Positions 14,143-22,455 of a stretch of DNA of 34,974 nucleotides are shown here, in pieces. A program made the position numbers and the translations under genes. The notes below the pieces were generated by a model. It saw only the letters and a program-made list of their open reading frames with translations, was not told the DNA's origin and did not search any database. Location: positions 1-34,974 of the forward strand of contig QCTN01000015.1 in the NCBI GenBank assembly GCA_003211135.1, in the 5' to 3' direction. This DNA comes from Prochlorococcus sp. AG-673-L20 (GTDB lineage: Bacteria > Cyanobacteriota > Cyanobacteriia > PCC-6307 > Cyanobiaceae). Positions within the stretch are counted from its first letter, which is position 1. Each line of letters begins with the position of its first letter.

Positions 14143-15282
14143 ATGCCGTTACTTTTAGATGCTCAGGAAAAGTGGGACGATTTTTTAGAAAATAAAATCA
14201 CAAATTACGAAAAACTGCGTAATTTTGATTATGGCCCAACGAATAAAAGCTCCGTTTCAAAATTATCACCTTATATTTCTCATAGGGTTTTATTAGAATA
14301 TGAATTGCTTAAAGATGTTAAAAAGAAATATCATTCTCAAAAGATTAATAAATTTGTTGAAGAGATTTATTGGAGAATTTATTGGCAAGGTTGGATGGAA
14401 AATAGACCAAAGGTGTGGTGTAATTTTATTTCTGAAAAAAATTATGAATATGATTTTGAAACCTATGAAAAAGTAATAAATGGAAACTCAGAATTATTTT
14501 TTTTCAATTCATGGGTTAATGAGTTAAAAACTTATAACTACTTACACAATCATACTCGTATGTGGTTCGCTAGTACTTGGATTTTTAATTTAGGCCTGCC
14601 CTGGCAATTAGGCGCAAGTTTTTTCTTTAAACATCTTTATGATGGAGATGCAGCATCGAATCTTTTGAGTTGGAGATGGATTGCAGGATTACAAACAAAA
14701 GGAAAGCAATATCGTTTTTCCCCAGCAAATCTCAGAAAATTTTCAAATAATAGGTTCAATGTGGAAAAGATTAATAATAGGCAAATCTTTCTTGAAGAAA
14801 AAAATGAAATCCCTCTTGATGATGAGATTTATAAAAGTAATATTGAACCAAAGTCAGAAACCCTTATATTATTTGAAAACGATTTACATGTTTCAACTCT
14901 TGAAAATATCTTACGAAATTACAAGAGCGTTTTTATTATCCTACTAAGCAATGCTCAAAGAAAAATAAAATTATCTGAAGCAGTTCTGAGTTTCAAGCAA
15001 CAAATAGTTCTTGAATTCATAAAGCAATTTGATAATGTTATTCAGATTGATCCTTTAAAATTAAAAGAGACATTGGTTGATATTGATCAGTTAGATATGA
15101 TTTATCCTGGTGTTGGGGAAAATAACGACTTTATAAATAGTTTTAAAAAGTCAAATAATAAGGTGATTTTTAATTTAGTAAGAGATCAAGACTTATTTGC
15201 TTGGAAGTTTGCCAAAAAAGGATTCTTTAAATTCAAAGAAAATATACCCAAAATTAATCAATATGTTTTTCAAAATTATTAA
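14143..15282 (+). CDS. Photolyase/cryptochrome-family FAD protein with FAD domain first
   Basis: Residues 1-205 are a photolyase-type FAD-binding domain: SKLSPYISHR (39-48), EEIYWRIYWQGWMENRP, LHNHTRMWFASTWIF (134-148), LPWQLGASFFFKHLYDGDAASN (152-173), then LSWRWIAGLQTKGK. The usual photolyase has an alpha/beta antenna domain before this, but here the protein starts directly at the FAD domain. After a linker, residues 238-370 look like an alpha/beta domain: SETLILFENDLHVS resembles the WFRNDLRLHDN start of that domain. This suggests a permuted order (inference). W177 and W179 could serve electron transfer. Likely roles are light-driven DNA repair or light sensing. From memory, similar proteins with the HNHTRMWFA block occur in proteobacteria. 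A 12-bp inverted repeat lies upstream. Confidence 0.85.
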   Translation: MPLLLDAQEKWDDFLENKITNYEKLRNFDYGPTNKSSVSKLSPYISHRVLLEYELLKDVKKKYHSQKINKFVEEIYWRIYWQGWMENRPKVWCNFISEKNYEYDFETYEKVINGNSELFFFNSWVNELKTYNYLHNHTRMWFASTWIFNLGLPWQLGASFFFKHLYDGDAASNLLSWRWIAGLQTKGKQYRFSPANLRKFSNNRFNVEKINNRQIFLEEKNEIPLDDEIYKSNIEPKSETLILFENDLHVSTLENILRNYKSVFIILLSNAQRKIKLSEAVLSFKQQIVLEFIKQFDNVIQIDPLKLKETLVDIDQLDMIYPGVGENNDFINSFKKSNNKVIFNLVRDQDLFAWKFAKKGFFKFKENIPKINQYVFQNY

Positions 15283-15437
15283 CTGAGATTTTTGGAATAT
15301 AATATATTTTTAAAAAGCTAAAAATTTTGAAATACGCAAATCTCTAAGTATAAATACTTAATTAAAGATCAGTTTTATGGTTTAATCCACGATGAATAAT
15401 GTGGCTAGTTATTTTTACTTAAGAAATACGTTTTATA

Positions 15438-15998
15438 GTGCTTTCAACAATTCTTACAAAATCATTCAGCAAAGATACAGCTTTATTAATCCTAAGAGTA
15501 ATTACTGGTACAGTTCTAATTCATCATGGATTTGAAAAGCTAGCTAATATAGAAAATTTTGCTGATGCTTTTGTCAGACCTCTACACTTACCTTTCCCAA
15601 TTTTTTTATCATATGTAGCTGCATTTTCAGAAATTGGTGGAAGCTGGTTATTAATACTTGGTTTAGCTACAAGATTCGGTGCGTTAGCAATAGTTGGTAC
15701 TATATCGGTTGCCATATATCATGCTCTAGTAACATCGGGATTTAATATTTTCTTGTTAGAACTTTTACTACTATATTTCGCTTCAGCTACCTCAATAGCA
15801 TTAACAGGTCCTGGAGATTTCTCAATTGATGAAGTAATTATAAGAGTCTTAAGATCTGAGTCTGATGATGAAGATATTCAAGAAACAGTAAAAACTAAAG
15901 CAAATACTGGTAAATTGATCAACCAAGAAGATTCAACCAACAAAGGTGGTATTTTCCAATTCCTTCAAGCAAATTTACTCTCGGATACTTCAAATTAA
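15438..15998 (+). CDS. DoxX-family membrane protein
   Basis: The 186-residue protein starts at GTG 15438. Its first 130 residues match the DoxX family: DTALLILRVITGTVLIHHGF, EKL, FPIFLSYVAAFSEIGGSWLL, LGLATRFGALAIVG, and ALTGPGDFSID, with four membrane segments. DoxX relatives are membrane subunits linked to quinone or redox homeostasis. The exact role in cyanobacteria is open. After the last span is an acidic tail (SESDDEDIQETVK) and a polar end. The TAA stop shares the bases TTAA with the stop of the convergent 55-aa gene. Confidence 0.9.
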   Translation: MLSTILTKSFSKDTALLILRVITGTVLIHHGFEKLANIENFADAFVRPLHLPFPIFLSYVAAFSEIGGSWLLILGLATRFGALAIVGTISVAIYHALVTSGFNIFLLELLLLYFASATSIALTGPGDFSIDEVIIRVLRSESDDEDIQETVKTKANTGKLINQEDSTNKGGIFQFLQANLLSDTSN

Positions 15999-16162
15999 AT
16001 TTTTGGATAAAGACTATCAATTAATTCCTGTTTTTTTTGTAAGGAATTTATTCTTTCAAATTTAATTTTTAAAGTCGCTTCCGTTAAACTTAAGAAAAGT
16101 CCCAAAGCAGTTACCCAAGATAAAAAGATTAAAGGATTTTCGGGAATTTCAGAGAAATTCAT
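15995..16162 (-). CDS. Small membrane protein, 55 aa
   Basis: ATG (complement of 16160-16162) opens MNFSEIPENPLIFLSWVTAL followed by GLFLSLTEATLKIKFERINS and a polar end, LQKKQELIDSLYPKI. It has one hydrophobic span (residues 10-27), then an amphipathic charged helix. Its TAA stop lies on the four bases shared with the DoxX stop. The balanced composition and compact placement between two genes support a real gene. No family was recognised. Confidence 0.6.
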   Translation of the reverse strand: MNFSEIPENPLIFLSWVTALGLFLSLTEATLKIKFERINSLQKKQELIDSLYPKI

Positions 16163-16237
16163 ATAGTTAATATTTCTTTTATAAAACTGACCGATCTATT
16201 TAATATTTTCAACCTAAGTAAACAATTTAGAAATATT

Positions 16238-16789
16238 TTATGGATTTATTTCCAATCTTTCCCAATTATTTTTCTTATGCCAGACATACCTTTTGTGGAT
16301 AGGCGTTACTAATTTAAGGAGATCTACAGAATATATTTCAAATTCTAATACAACAAAACTTTCTGGTTTATTTAAATCACTAGAGATTATTTGAGAAGTG
16401 CACATATTTTTATTAATCTCTTTTCCTGGATGTTGCCAAAACCAAGTTAATTTGGATCTATCGGATAAAGAATCCCAATATTTCATATTTTCCTTTAACT
16501 CCCTCATTTTTCCTTTAAATCTGAATTGTGATTTGCTTTTAAAAAAAAGCCATAAAACCTCTGCGTTGGAGTTTAATTTTAATTGAGCAACTTTTTCGCT
16601 GCGGCTATCAGTAAAAATAAGGATTGAACTTTCAGTTTGCCATCCTCTAAAAACTACTGTACGTAATCTAGGTTCGTTATCCCCGTTAATAGTACATAGC
16701 TGAAACCACCTACTTGAGGGTAATTTACCTTCTTTTTTTCTCGCAGCTTTTAACTCCTGCCTCCACATTGGAATTTTAATTTCCTTCAT
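16238..16789 (-). CDS. Pyridoxamine 5'-phosphate oxidase-like FMN-binding protein
   Basis: The protein belongs to the PPOX flavoprotein class: WRQELKAARKKEG near the start, SRWFQLCTINGDNEPRLRTV with VFRGW, LIFTDSRSEKVAQL, a split-barrel core including EVLWLFFKSKSQFRFKG, and WFWQHPGK. The form is like the cyanobacterial Npun_F5749 or Alr4036 type, not the true PdxH. It probably binds FMN, and the physiological reaction is unknown. I chose the ATG at 16789, which gives 183 residues and a 14-base overlap with the upstream gene. A longer frame from 16843 would overlap it by 68 bases. The tight overlap suggests one transcript with the upstream methyltransferase-like gene. Confidence 0.88.
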   Translation of the reverse strand: MKEIKIPMWRQELKAARKKEGKLPSSRWFQLCTINGDNEPRLRTVVFRGWQTESSILIFTDSRSEKVAQLKLNSNAEVLWLFFKSKSQFRFKGKMRELKENMKYWDSLSDRSKLTWFWQHPGKEINKNMCTSQIISSDLNKPESFVVLEFEIYSVDLLKLVTPIHKRYVWHKKNNWERLEINP

Positions 16790-17399
16790 TAAATTTGGGT
16801 AAAAGTAAACCACTAATTCGCTTATATTCTGCAAATGAAGCATATTTTGTAAGTGATTTGTCCTTTTTTAGCATTCTTGGTAGAAAGACTCCAAAGAAAA
16901 ATAAAGCAAGAATAGCAAAAGGTATAAAACTCACAGAAAGGATGGTAAATGATAAATAAATTAGTATTTCACCAAGGTAATTTGTATTTCTTATATTTTT
17001 GAAAAATCCATCTTTAATAAGTTCTTTTTTGATTTTAAGAGTGAAATATTTTTGAGCATCACTTGCAAAATGAAGAAAAACACCAATTATATTTATTGAA
17101 ATAGAAGCTGCAATTATGGGATATGAAACTGATTTTTGGGAGGAAATGAGAATAAATGGAGCTATCCAGTAACTACCAAGGAAAATAAACCCAGTAATTG
17201 AAGTTATGAAATTTATTTTTTCTTTAAAATATGGATCTGGAAATATTTTTTCTTTTAATAACCAAAGTATTCCATAAGTTCCATGCAAAGATAAATAAAC
17301 CCATGCAGCAATTGAATAATTTTTATAAAAAATCATTAACCCTGCCACAACAAATACAGTTAAGCCTTTATGCAGGTTGATTATTTGGTTAAGTTTCAT
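16776..17399 (-). CDS. Isoprenylcysteine methyltransferase-like/DUF1295 membrane protein
   Basis: The 207-residue protein has about six membrane segments and, near the C-terminus, FKNIRNTNYLGEILIYLSF followed by PRMLKKDKSL and YKRISGLLLP. This RNxNYLGE block and the downstream pattern are typical of the isoprenylcysteine carboxyl methyltransferase/phospholipid methyltransferase superfamily, which binds S-adenosylmethionine at the cytoplasmic face. The acceptor is unknown. The gene precedes the PPOX gene, with overlapping ends, on the minus strand. Its start ATG at 17399 follows a short spacer after the tRNA. Confidence 0.85.
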   Translation of the reverse strand: MKLNQIINLHKGLTVFVVAGLMIFYKNYSIAAWVYLSLHGTYGILWLLKEKIFPDPYFKEKINFITSITGFIFLGSYWIAPFILISSQKSVSYPIIAASISINIIGVFLHFASDAQKYFTLKIKKELIKDGFFKNIRNTNYLGEILIYLSFTILSVSFIPFAILALFFFGVFLPRMLKKDKSLTKYASFAEYKRISGLLLPKFNEGN

Positions 17400-17464
17400 T
17401 TTCTAATTAATCTAAAAAACGAAAGTATTATTTGTGGATCTTCTTGCATTCATCAATAATCTAA

Positions 17465-17536
17465 TGGGCGATACTGGATTCGAACCAGTGACCACTACCT
17501 TGTCGAGGTAATGCTCTACCGCTGAGCTAATCGCCC
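17465..17536 (-). tRNA. tRNA-Val(GAC)
   Basis: Read on the minus strand, the sequence folds as a complete cloverleaf of 72 bases. The seven-pair acceptor is GGGCGAT/ATCGCCC, the D stem GCTC/GAGC, the anticodon stem TTACC/GGTAG (first pair a wobble), and the T arm ACTGG-TTCGAAT-CCAGT. The anticodon loop is TCGACAA, so positions 34-36 are GAC and the amino acid is valine. Position 33 is C rather than the almost universal U, which is odd. CCA is not encoded. It lies between the S4 protein gene and the methyltransferase-like gene. Confidence 0.95.
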
Positions 17537-17590
17537 TTTTGAAAAAGTCAAATATTTGAACTCCTTATATGAAAATAGCAGCTCAAGGAT

Positions 17591-18382
17591 TCATTTTCTA
17601 AGTAACTTAATTTTCCATCTTGCTCTTTTGGTTATTTCTAAATCTAGAATTTCAATAAACCCTTTGTTATCAAGTTGAAGTTTGTCACCGACTTTTATAC
17701 TAATAGTACCTTTCTTTACTGTCTTATCATTTAATTTAAGCATTCCAGTTTCTATCCTTTCCAAAATTTTGTTCCTAGAGATTCGGAAACCTGCAGAAGC
17801 TATTGCATCTATCCTTGTTGAAGCCTCTACCGTATTAATTATTTTTTTTGATCTCCCAACAGGTATTTGTAATTCATCTAAACATACTATTTTTATTTTT
17901 ACTTTTACATCTCTTAGGGAGAAAATCTTTTCATCTAAGAATTCAATTTTTGAATCGTCGATTATTCCTTGAGCTCCTCTATCTCCTATGGTCCAAATAT
18001 CACCGATTCTTTCTTCCCTCAATCCATTATCCACTAATAAGGATCTAAAATCATCCTGAGTTGCGTTGTCAAATAAAAAATTACCATTCATTTGAATACC
18101 TTTCGCAGGGAAATCTTTAATTAGTTCATTTTTCTCTGGGATATTATCTTCTCTAAAACATGCAATCTTGGATCTTTGGGCTGAATTATATCCTCCAAAA
18201 ACAAAAAATTTAAAATCATTTAAATTTTCAAATTCTTTCAAAATTTCTTCACACACAAATGTTGAATTAAACCCGGTCCAATATGTTTGCCAATGTTTTA
18301 AAGATAAATTAGAAATATTTATTAATTCCTCAATTTCCTTTTTGTAATTTGAATTAATTAATAATTCCCTTAAGTCAATCAT
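17591..18382 (-). CDS. Photosystem II S4-domain protein
   Basis: The 263-residue protein has an N-terminal YlmH-like region: LKHWQTYWTGFNSTFVCEEIL near 28-48, then KFFVFGGYNSAQRSKIACF at 58-76 and IGDIWTIGDRGAQGI. The C-terminal S4 RNA-binding domain is at about 187-240 (STRIDAIASAGFRISRNK, then LNDKTVKKGTISIKVGD). Relatives in cyanobacteria and plastids are annotated as photosystem II S4 domain proteins, thought to act in photosystem II assembly or ribosome-associated RNA binding. Length fits the family. The start ATG at 18382 directly follows the stop of the upstream gene at 18383, so the two form an operon. Confidence 0.92.
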   Translation of the reverse strand: MIDLRELLINSNYKKEIEELINISNLSLKHWQTYWTGFNSTFVCEEILKEFENLNDFKFFVFGGYNSAQRSKIACFREDNIPEKNELIKDFPAKGIQMNGNFLFDNATQDDFRSLLVDNGLREERIGDIWTIGDRGAQGIIDDSKIEFLDEKIFSLRDVKVKIKIVCLDELQIPVGRSKKIINTVEASTRIDAIASAGFRISRNKILERIETGMLKLNDKTVKKGTISIKVGDKLQLDNKGFIEILDLEITKRARWKIKLLRK

Positions 18383-18949
18383 TTAGCCTTCTATAAAAAT
18401 TATGTCTCTAGGGTCTGATTGTTTTATTAAAGCCCAAGGTAACTCGGTCCCTATTTGATTTTCAAGAAGAACAAGCCATTTTCCTTCTTTATTGAAATCA
18501 ATAATAGATCTCAACTCTTTATTTCTATTAACGTTAATACTTGCTGAAGATACAATGCTTCCTAAATATCCTGAGCCCATACCCAAAATACCCCCCATGA
18601 AAGATTCTCCTATATTGTTTAATCCAATGAAGCTAAAAGTGGATAAATTTGTCATATTAGAAAATGCTATGCCTGCTATAAAACCAAATGGCATTAGCCA
18701 GTTACGCATATTTTTCTGTCTTATTTTTCTATCAAGTTTTGGATTTAGGATTCTTATGTTTTCAATTTCTTCAGATTTAAAGAAGCTATTTGTGGATAAA
18801 TTTAATAATTGTTGTTGATCAGGAGTTGTTTTTTCTTTAGATGGCAAAATTAATAAACATTCTGTTAGAAATATTGATTTGTCCTTAAAAACATTTAATA
18901 GATCAAGGCATTTTTCTAGCTCATTAAATATCACTATACTTTTAGTCAA
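18383..18949 (-). CDS. Conserved-looking membrane-associated hypothetical protein, 188 aa
   Basis: The protein has a soluble N-terminal half beginning MTKSIVIFNELEKCLDLLNV with a charged block. A glycine-rich hydrophobic region follows: WLMPFGFIAGIAFSNM, then GGILGMGSGYLGSIVSSA. The C-terminal part ends in GKWLVLLENQIGTELPWALI and SDPRDIIFIEG. The glycine-rich pattern resembles a hairpin that inserts in membranes (inference). No named family was recognised. The TTG start at 18949 is preceded by AGGA, about seven bases upstream. The gene ends exactly where the S4 gene begins, so a joint role in thylakoid or ribosome-related assembly is possible. Confidence 0.75.
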   Translation of the reverse strand: MTKSIVIFNELEKCLDLLNVFKDKSIFLTECLLILPSKEKTTPDQQQLLNLSTNSFFKSEEIENIRILNPKLDRKIRQKNMRNWLMPFGFIAGIAFSNMTNLSTFSFIGLNNIGESFMGGILGMGSGYLGSIVSSASINVNRNKELRSIIDFNKEGKWLVLLENQIGTELPWALIKQSDPRDIIFIEG

Positions 18950-19051
18950 TTTTCATTCCTCAAATGTTGGTTTGTTGATTCAAATTAATAAAACAAGATA
19001 TCTCTACTATAGATTAAGTTAAAGTAAAAAAATTAAAGAACAATTCTTTAA

Positions 19052-20638
19052 ATGACAAAAGTTTTAATTACAGACCCAATTGATCAAACGGGAATTGATA
19101 TTCTTTCCCAAGTCGCTCAAGTTGATCAGAAGATTGGAATCTCGAACTCTGAATTGGCATCTGTTATCCATGATTATGATGCTCTTATGATACGCTCAGG
19201 CACTCAAGTTACAGGAGATATTATTAATTCTTCTAAGAAACTAAGAATAATTGGAAGAGCTGGGGTTGGTGTAGATAATGTGGATGTTAAGGTGGCTACT
19301 CAAAAGGGGGTACTCGTTGTTAATTCTCCGGGAGGGAATACCATAGCTGCTGCCGAGCATACAATTGCAATGATGTTGGCATTATCAAGAAATATACCAA
19401 TTGCAAATAGTAGTACTTTTTTGGGTAAATGGGAAAGAAAAAAATTTGTTGGTAATGAGTTGTTTAAGAAAAAGCTAGGTGTTGTAGGTTTAGGAAAAAT
19501 AGGAACTCATGTCGCAAAAGTTGCCAATGCTCTTGGAATGGATGTTTATGGATATGATCCATTTGTTTCCTCAGAAAGAGCACAACAATTACAGGTTAAA
19601 TTGTCCGAATTAAAAACGTTATTTGAGGAATCTGATTATGTAACTTTACATTTGCCGAGGACTTCAGAAACAGAAAACCTAGTAAATATGAAGGTGCTTA
19701 AAAGTATGAAAAAAAATGCAAAATTAATAAACTGTGCGCGTGGGGGAATAATTGATGAAGAAGCTTTAGCTGAGGCACTTAATAATTCATTGATAGGAGG
19801 AGCAGCTATTGATGTGTTTGCTAAAGAGCCATTAGACTCCAATTCACCTCTACTTAAAGTTGATAAAAATTTAATCCTTACACCTCATTTAGGAGCATCA
19901 ACTAGGGAAGCTCAAGAGAATGTTGCTGTAGATGTTGCTGAACAAATAAGAGATGTTCTTTTGGGACTTTCTGCACGAACAGCAGTAAATATTCCGGGTT
20001 TAAGTCCTGATATTATGGATAGCCTTAAACCTCATTTACAATTAGCTGAAACAATGGGCCTTTTAATAAGCCAACTTTCTGGAGGACAAATTCAAAAGTT
20101 AGAGGTAAGGCTTCAAGGTGAATTTGTGCAGCACCCTTCACAGCCTTTAATCATAGCCAGTTTAAAAGGTCTATTAAGTAAGGCTCTAGGCGATCGAATA
20201 AATTATGTTAACGCTTCTCTTGAGGCAGAGTCTAGAGGTATTTCAGTAGTTGAAAGTAAAGACGAGGCTAGACCGGAATTTGCTAGCGGTTCACTTCAAT
20301 TAACTACATTTGGAGATAATGGTGAGCATAGTGTTGCAGGAAGCATTTTTGCTGATGGCGAATTGAGAATAATTAGCATTGATCAATATCCAGTTAATGT
20401 TTCTCCAAGTAGATTTATGCTTATAACTAGGCATAGAGATATGCCGGGCATTATTGGAAAGTTAGGTTCCCTCCTAGGGGACCACAATGTCAATATTGCC
20501 TCAATGCAAGTTGGTAGAAAAATTGTCAGAGGAGAGGCTGTTATGGTTTTAAGTATTGATGATCCTATTCCTACAAATTTGCTTGAATCAATTCTTGAAG
20601 TTGAGGGCATCACTAGTTCTGATCCAGTAACTTTATAA
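19052..20638 (+). CDS. serA: D-3-phosphoglycerate dehydrogenase
   Basis: SerA oxidises 3-phosphoglycerate to 3-phosphohydroxypyruvate, the first step of serine synthesis. The 528-residue form is the long type with a C-terminal ACT domain. Visible features are RAGVGVDNVDV near 69, the NAD motif GVVGLGKIG at 143-151, and the catalytic residues R230 (NCARGG), E259 (AKEP) and H279 (TPHLGAST). An intervening domain lies at about 320-450, and an ACT domain at about 455-528 (MPGIIGKLGSLLGDHNVNI). The ACT domain usually senses serine. prmA follows after 16 bases on the same strand. The spacer from the divergent upstream gene is about 100 bases. Confidence 0.98.
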   Translation: MTKVLITDPIDQTGIDILSQVAQVDQKIGISNSELASVIHDYDALMIRSGTQVTGDIINSSKKLRIIGRAGVGVDNVDVKVATQKGVLVVNSPGGNTIAAAEHTIAMMLALSRNIPIANSSTFLGKWERKKFVGNELFKKKLGVVGLGKIGTHVAKVANALGMDVYGYDPFVSSERAQQLQVKLSELKTLFEESDYVTLHLPRTSETENLVNMKVLKSMKKNAKLINCARGGIIDEEALAEALNNSLIGGAAIDVFAKEPLDSNSPLLKVDKNLILTPHLGASTREAQENVAVDVAEQIRDVLLGLSARTAVNIPGLSPDIMDSLKPHLQLAETMGLLISQLSGGQIQKLEVRLQGEFVQHPSQPLIIASLKGLLSKALGDRINYVNASLEAESRGISVVESKDEARPEFASGSLQLTTFGDNGEHSVAGSIFADGELRIISIDQYPVNVSPSRFMLITRHRDMPGIIGKLGSLLGDHNVNIASMQVGRKIVRGEAVMVLSIDDPIPTNLLESILEVEGITSSDPVTL

Positions 20639-20654
20639 ATAATTTGAGTAGTTA

Positions 20655-21557
20655 ATGGAAATAAAAAATTGGTATGAACTTACCTTTGAAATAGAAACTA
20701 ATTTAGAAGAAATTATTATTTGGAAATTAAATGACTTAGGTATATCTAGTTACGCATTTGAAATTTTATTAAATAATAAAAATAATAAAAAAGTTATAAT
20801 TTGGCTTCCAAATTTAAATTGGCCAGAAAGTTTAAGAATTAAACTTTTAAGAAATATTAAAGAGGTTTTAGATAAAAACAATTATCAACCCCATTGTTTT
20901 GAGTGGAATCTTATTGAACAGGAAGATTGGATATCAAGCTGGAAGAAATATTGGGGACCAGAACTTGTAGGGGATAACTTACTTGTATTACCTTGTTGGC
21001 TTGAATTACCAGAGGAATATAAAAATAAGAAAGTTATTAAAATAGATCCTGGAGCAGCTTTTGGTACAGGAAGTCATCCCACGACATCTCTTTGCTTAGA
21101 AGAATTGGAAAAGATTTCATTATCTAGAAAGAAAATATTAGATATAGGTTCAGGAAGCGGTATTTTAAGTATTGCCGCTAGATCTTTTGGGGCTAGCAAG
21201 ATTTATTCTATAGATAATGATTATCTGGCAATAAATTCTACTGAGTCTAATTTTCGGCTGAATTTTGGTAATCTTGATAATTTAAAAACATATTTAGGAT
21301 CATTTGATGGGTTGGTTTCAAAATATACTTTGAAAAATTTTGATTATATTTTGTGTAATATTCTTGCAGAAGTTATAAAAGGCATAATCCCTGACATTCG
21401 TAATTGCCTTAAAATTGATGGAGAAGTTATTTTAAGTGGGATCTTGAATTCACAAAAAGATGAAATTATCAAATTATTAAAGGCTAGTAATTTACGAATA
21501 AATGATGTATCTTCTAAAAAAGATTGGGTGTGCATTACAGCACAAAAAATCCCCTAA
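20655..21557 (+). CDS. prmA: Ribosomal protein L11 methyltransferase
   Basis: PrmA trimethylates ribosomal protein L11 using S-adenosylmethionine. The 300-residue protein has an N-terminal substrate domain with [13 protein letters not shown] (90-102). The diagnostic [20 protein letters not shown] is at 132-151, the cofactor motif [11 protein letters not shown] at 162-172, and [10 protein letters not shown] near 232-241. These are typical of PrmA. Length is normal. It lies 16 bases after serA and is probably co-transcribed. The spacer before petF is 145 bases and contains the ferredoxin leader. Confidence 0.96.
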   Translation: MEIKNWYELTFEIETNLEEIIIWKLNDLGISSYAFEILLNNKNNKKVIIWLPNLNWPESLRIKLLRNIKEVLDKNNYQPHCFEWNLIEQEDWISSWKKYWGPELVGDNLLVLPCWLELPEEYKNKKVIKIDPGAAFGTGSHPTTSLCLEELEKISLSRKKILDIGSGSGILSIAARSFGASKIYSIDNDYLAINSTESNFRLNFGNLDNLKTYLGSFDGLVSKYTLKNFDYILCNILAEVIKGIIPDIRNCLKIDGEVILSGILNSQKDEIIKLLKASNLRINDVSSKKDWVCITAQKIP

Positions 21558-21669
21558 TCTTAAAAATACATAAGTTTTTCTAATGTAACCCCCCTTTCCC
21601 ATTGTATTGTTTCATTTTTTACACCCATTACACACAAATGCTTACAAACAATGTTAAAAAAGTATTAAA

Positions 21670-21685
21670 GGTAAAATTTTTTACC
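21670..21685 (+). promoter_or_regulatory. Short hairpin in the petF leader
   Basis: GGTAAAA (21670-21676) and TTTTACC (21679-21685) are perfect seven-base inverted arms around TT, ending 17 bases before the petF ATG. It would form a compact hairpin in the 5' leader near the ribosome binding region. It may affect translation or mRNA stability, or be a protein site. Chance cannot be excluded. Confidence 0.3.
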
Positions 21686-21702
21686 ATCAATTTTTAAATT
21701 AA

Positions 21703-22002
21703 ATGGCTTCTTACAAAGTTACACTTATTAGTGAAAGTGAAGGTCTCAATTCTACTATTGAAGTACCTGATGATCAGTACATTTTAGATGCTGCTGAAGA
21801 ACAGGGTGTTGATCTACCATACTCTTGTAGAGCAGGAGCTTGTTCTACTTGTGCAGGTAAGATCACATCAGGAACTGTTGATCAATCAGACCAAAGTTTT
21901 TTAGATGATGATCAATTAGAGGCTGGTTTTGTTCTTACTTGTGTTGCATATCCATCTTCAGATGTAACAATTAATACTCATGCTGAAGAAGAACTTTATT
22001 AA
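21703..22002 (+). CDS. petF: Plant-type [2Fe-2S] ferredoxin
   Basis: The 99-residue protein is a photosynthetic ferredoxin, the soluble carrier that takes electrons from photosystem I to FNR, nitrite reductase and other enzymes. The cluster ligands are in the classical motif [14 protein letters not shown] (C42, C47, C50) and C80 in [11 protein letters not shown]. The rest ([27 protein letters not shown] and the acidic C-terminus EEELY) matches the PetF family. A GC-rich hairpin terminator follows about 45 bases after the stop. A short leader hairpin precedes the start. Confidence 0.98.
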   Translation: MASYKVTLISESEGLNSTIEVPDDQYILDAAEEQGVDLPYSCRAGACSTCAGKITSGTVDQSDQSFLDDDQLEAGFVLTCVAYPSSDVTINTHAEEELY

Positions 22003-22047
22003 TTTATAAAAATTAACTTTTTTAGGTTGTTTTATTAAATTTTTTCT

Positions 22048-22073
22048 GCCACTCTCATATGAGGTGGCTTTTT
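22048..22073 (+). terminator. Rho-independent terminator downstream of petF
   Basis: GCCAC (22048-22052) pairs with GTGGC (22064-22068). An inner CTC pairs with GAG around ATAT, with one bulged T at 22053. Five T follow (22069-22073). It lies 45 bases after the ferredoxin stop and just before the next ATG at 22085, so it probably separates the two transcripts. Confidence 0.75.
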
Positions 22074-22084
22074 CTATGCGATAA

Positions 22085-22453
22085 ATGAATAAATTTGAAT
22101 TTTTTAAAACCGATGCAATTCAATCAAGTTACGGTGGTCAATTCAGCTATAAAGTGATTGGACCATGTTGCAGGCTATACGATAGAGAAGAGTTGCCTTG
22201 GCCTTGTTCTAGGCTTGCTTGGCGCAGTAAAGAGCCCAGTTGGAGAAGGATAGGCTCTCGATTTGTCGCGGATATGGCCTCAAGGAAATGTCCATCGTAT
22301 TCAGTTCAAATTTTAGAGCCAGGATCAAAACCTGTAGAAACGGTCATCACTCTCTTCTCAAAGAAGTTTTCTTCAGAAATTCAAGAATGGTGGTATAGCA
22401 AAAAACCAGCCTCAAAAGAGGCTGGTAATGTTTCCCCTGATTTTATAAGTTAG
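22085..22453 (+). CDS. Conserved-looking Cys/Trp-containing hypothetical protein, 122 aa
   Basis: The protein contains GPCCRLYDREELPWPCSRLA, then WRSKEPSWRRIGSRFVADMA and RKCPSYSVQ, with C28, C29, C41 and C69 and an unusually high number of Trp and Arg residues. It has no signal or membrane span. Its codons are less AT-rich than its neighbours, which suggests strong constraint on protein sequence. I do not recognise a named family, although such a protein would be expected to be conserved among cyanobacteria. The C-terminal end (residues 108-114) is encoded by the stem of a terminator for the convergent gene. Confidence 0.75.
   Translation: MNKFEFFKTDAIQSSYGGQFSYKVIGPCCRLYDREELPWPCSRLAWRSKEPSWRRIGSRFVADMASRKCPSYSVQILEPGSKPVETVITLFSKKFSSEIQEWWYSKKPASKEAGNVSPDFIS
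22400..22425 (-). terminator. Strong rho-independent terminator of the pentapeptide gene, inside the convergent CDS
   Basis: On the minus strand CCAGCCTC-TTTT-GAGGCTGG is a perfect eight-pair stem with a four-base loop, followed by six T. It lies 31 bases past the stop of the minus-strand pentapeptide gene, so it is that gene's terminator. The same bases encode the C-terminal residues of the plus-strand 122-aa protein. Confidence 0.85.
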
Positions 22454-22455
22454 TT

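Noticed and set aside
16789..16843. Longer start for the PPOX-like gene
   Set aside because: The added residues would overlap the upstream gene by 68 bases and do not resemble the family's N-terminus.
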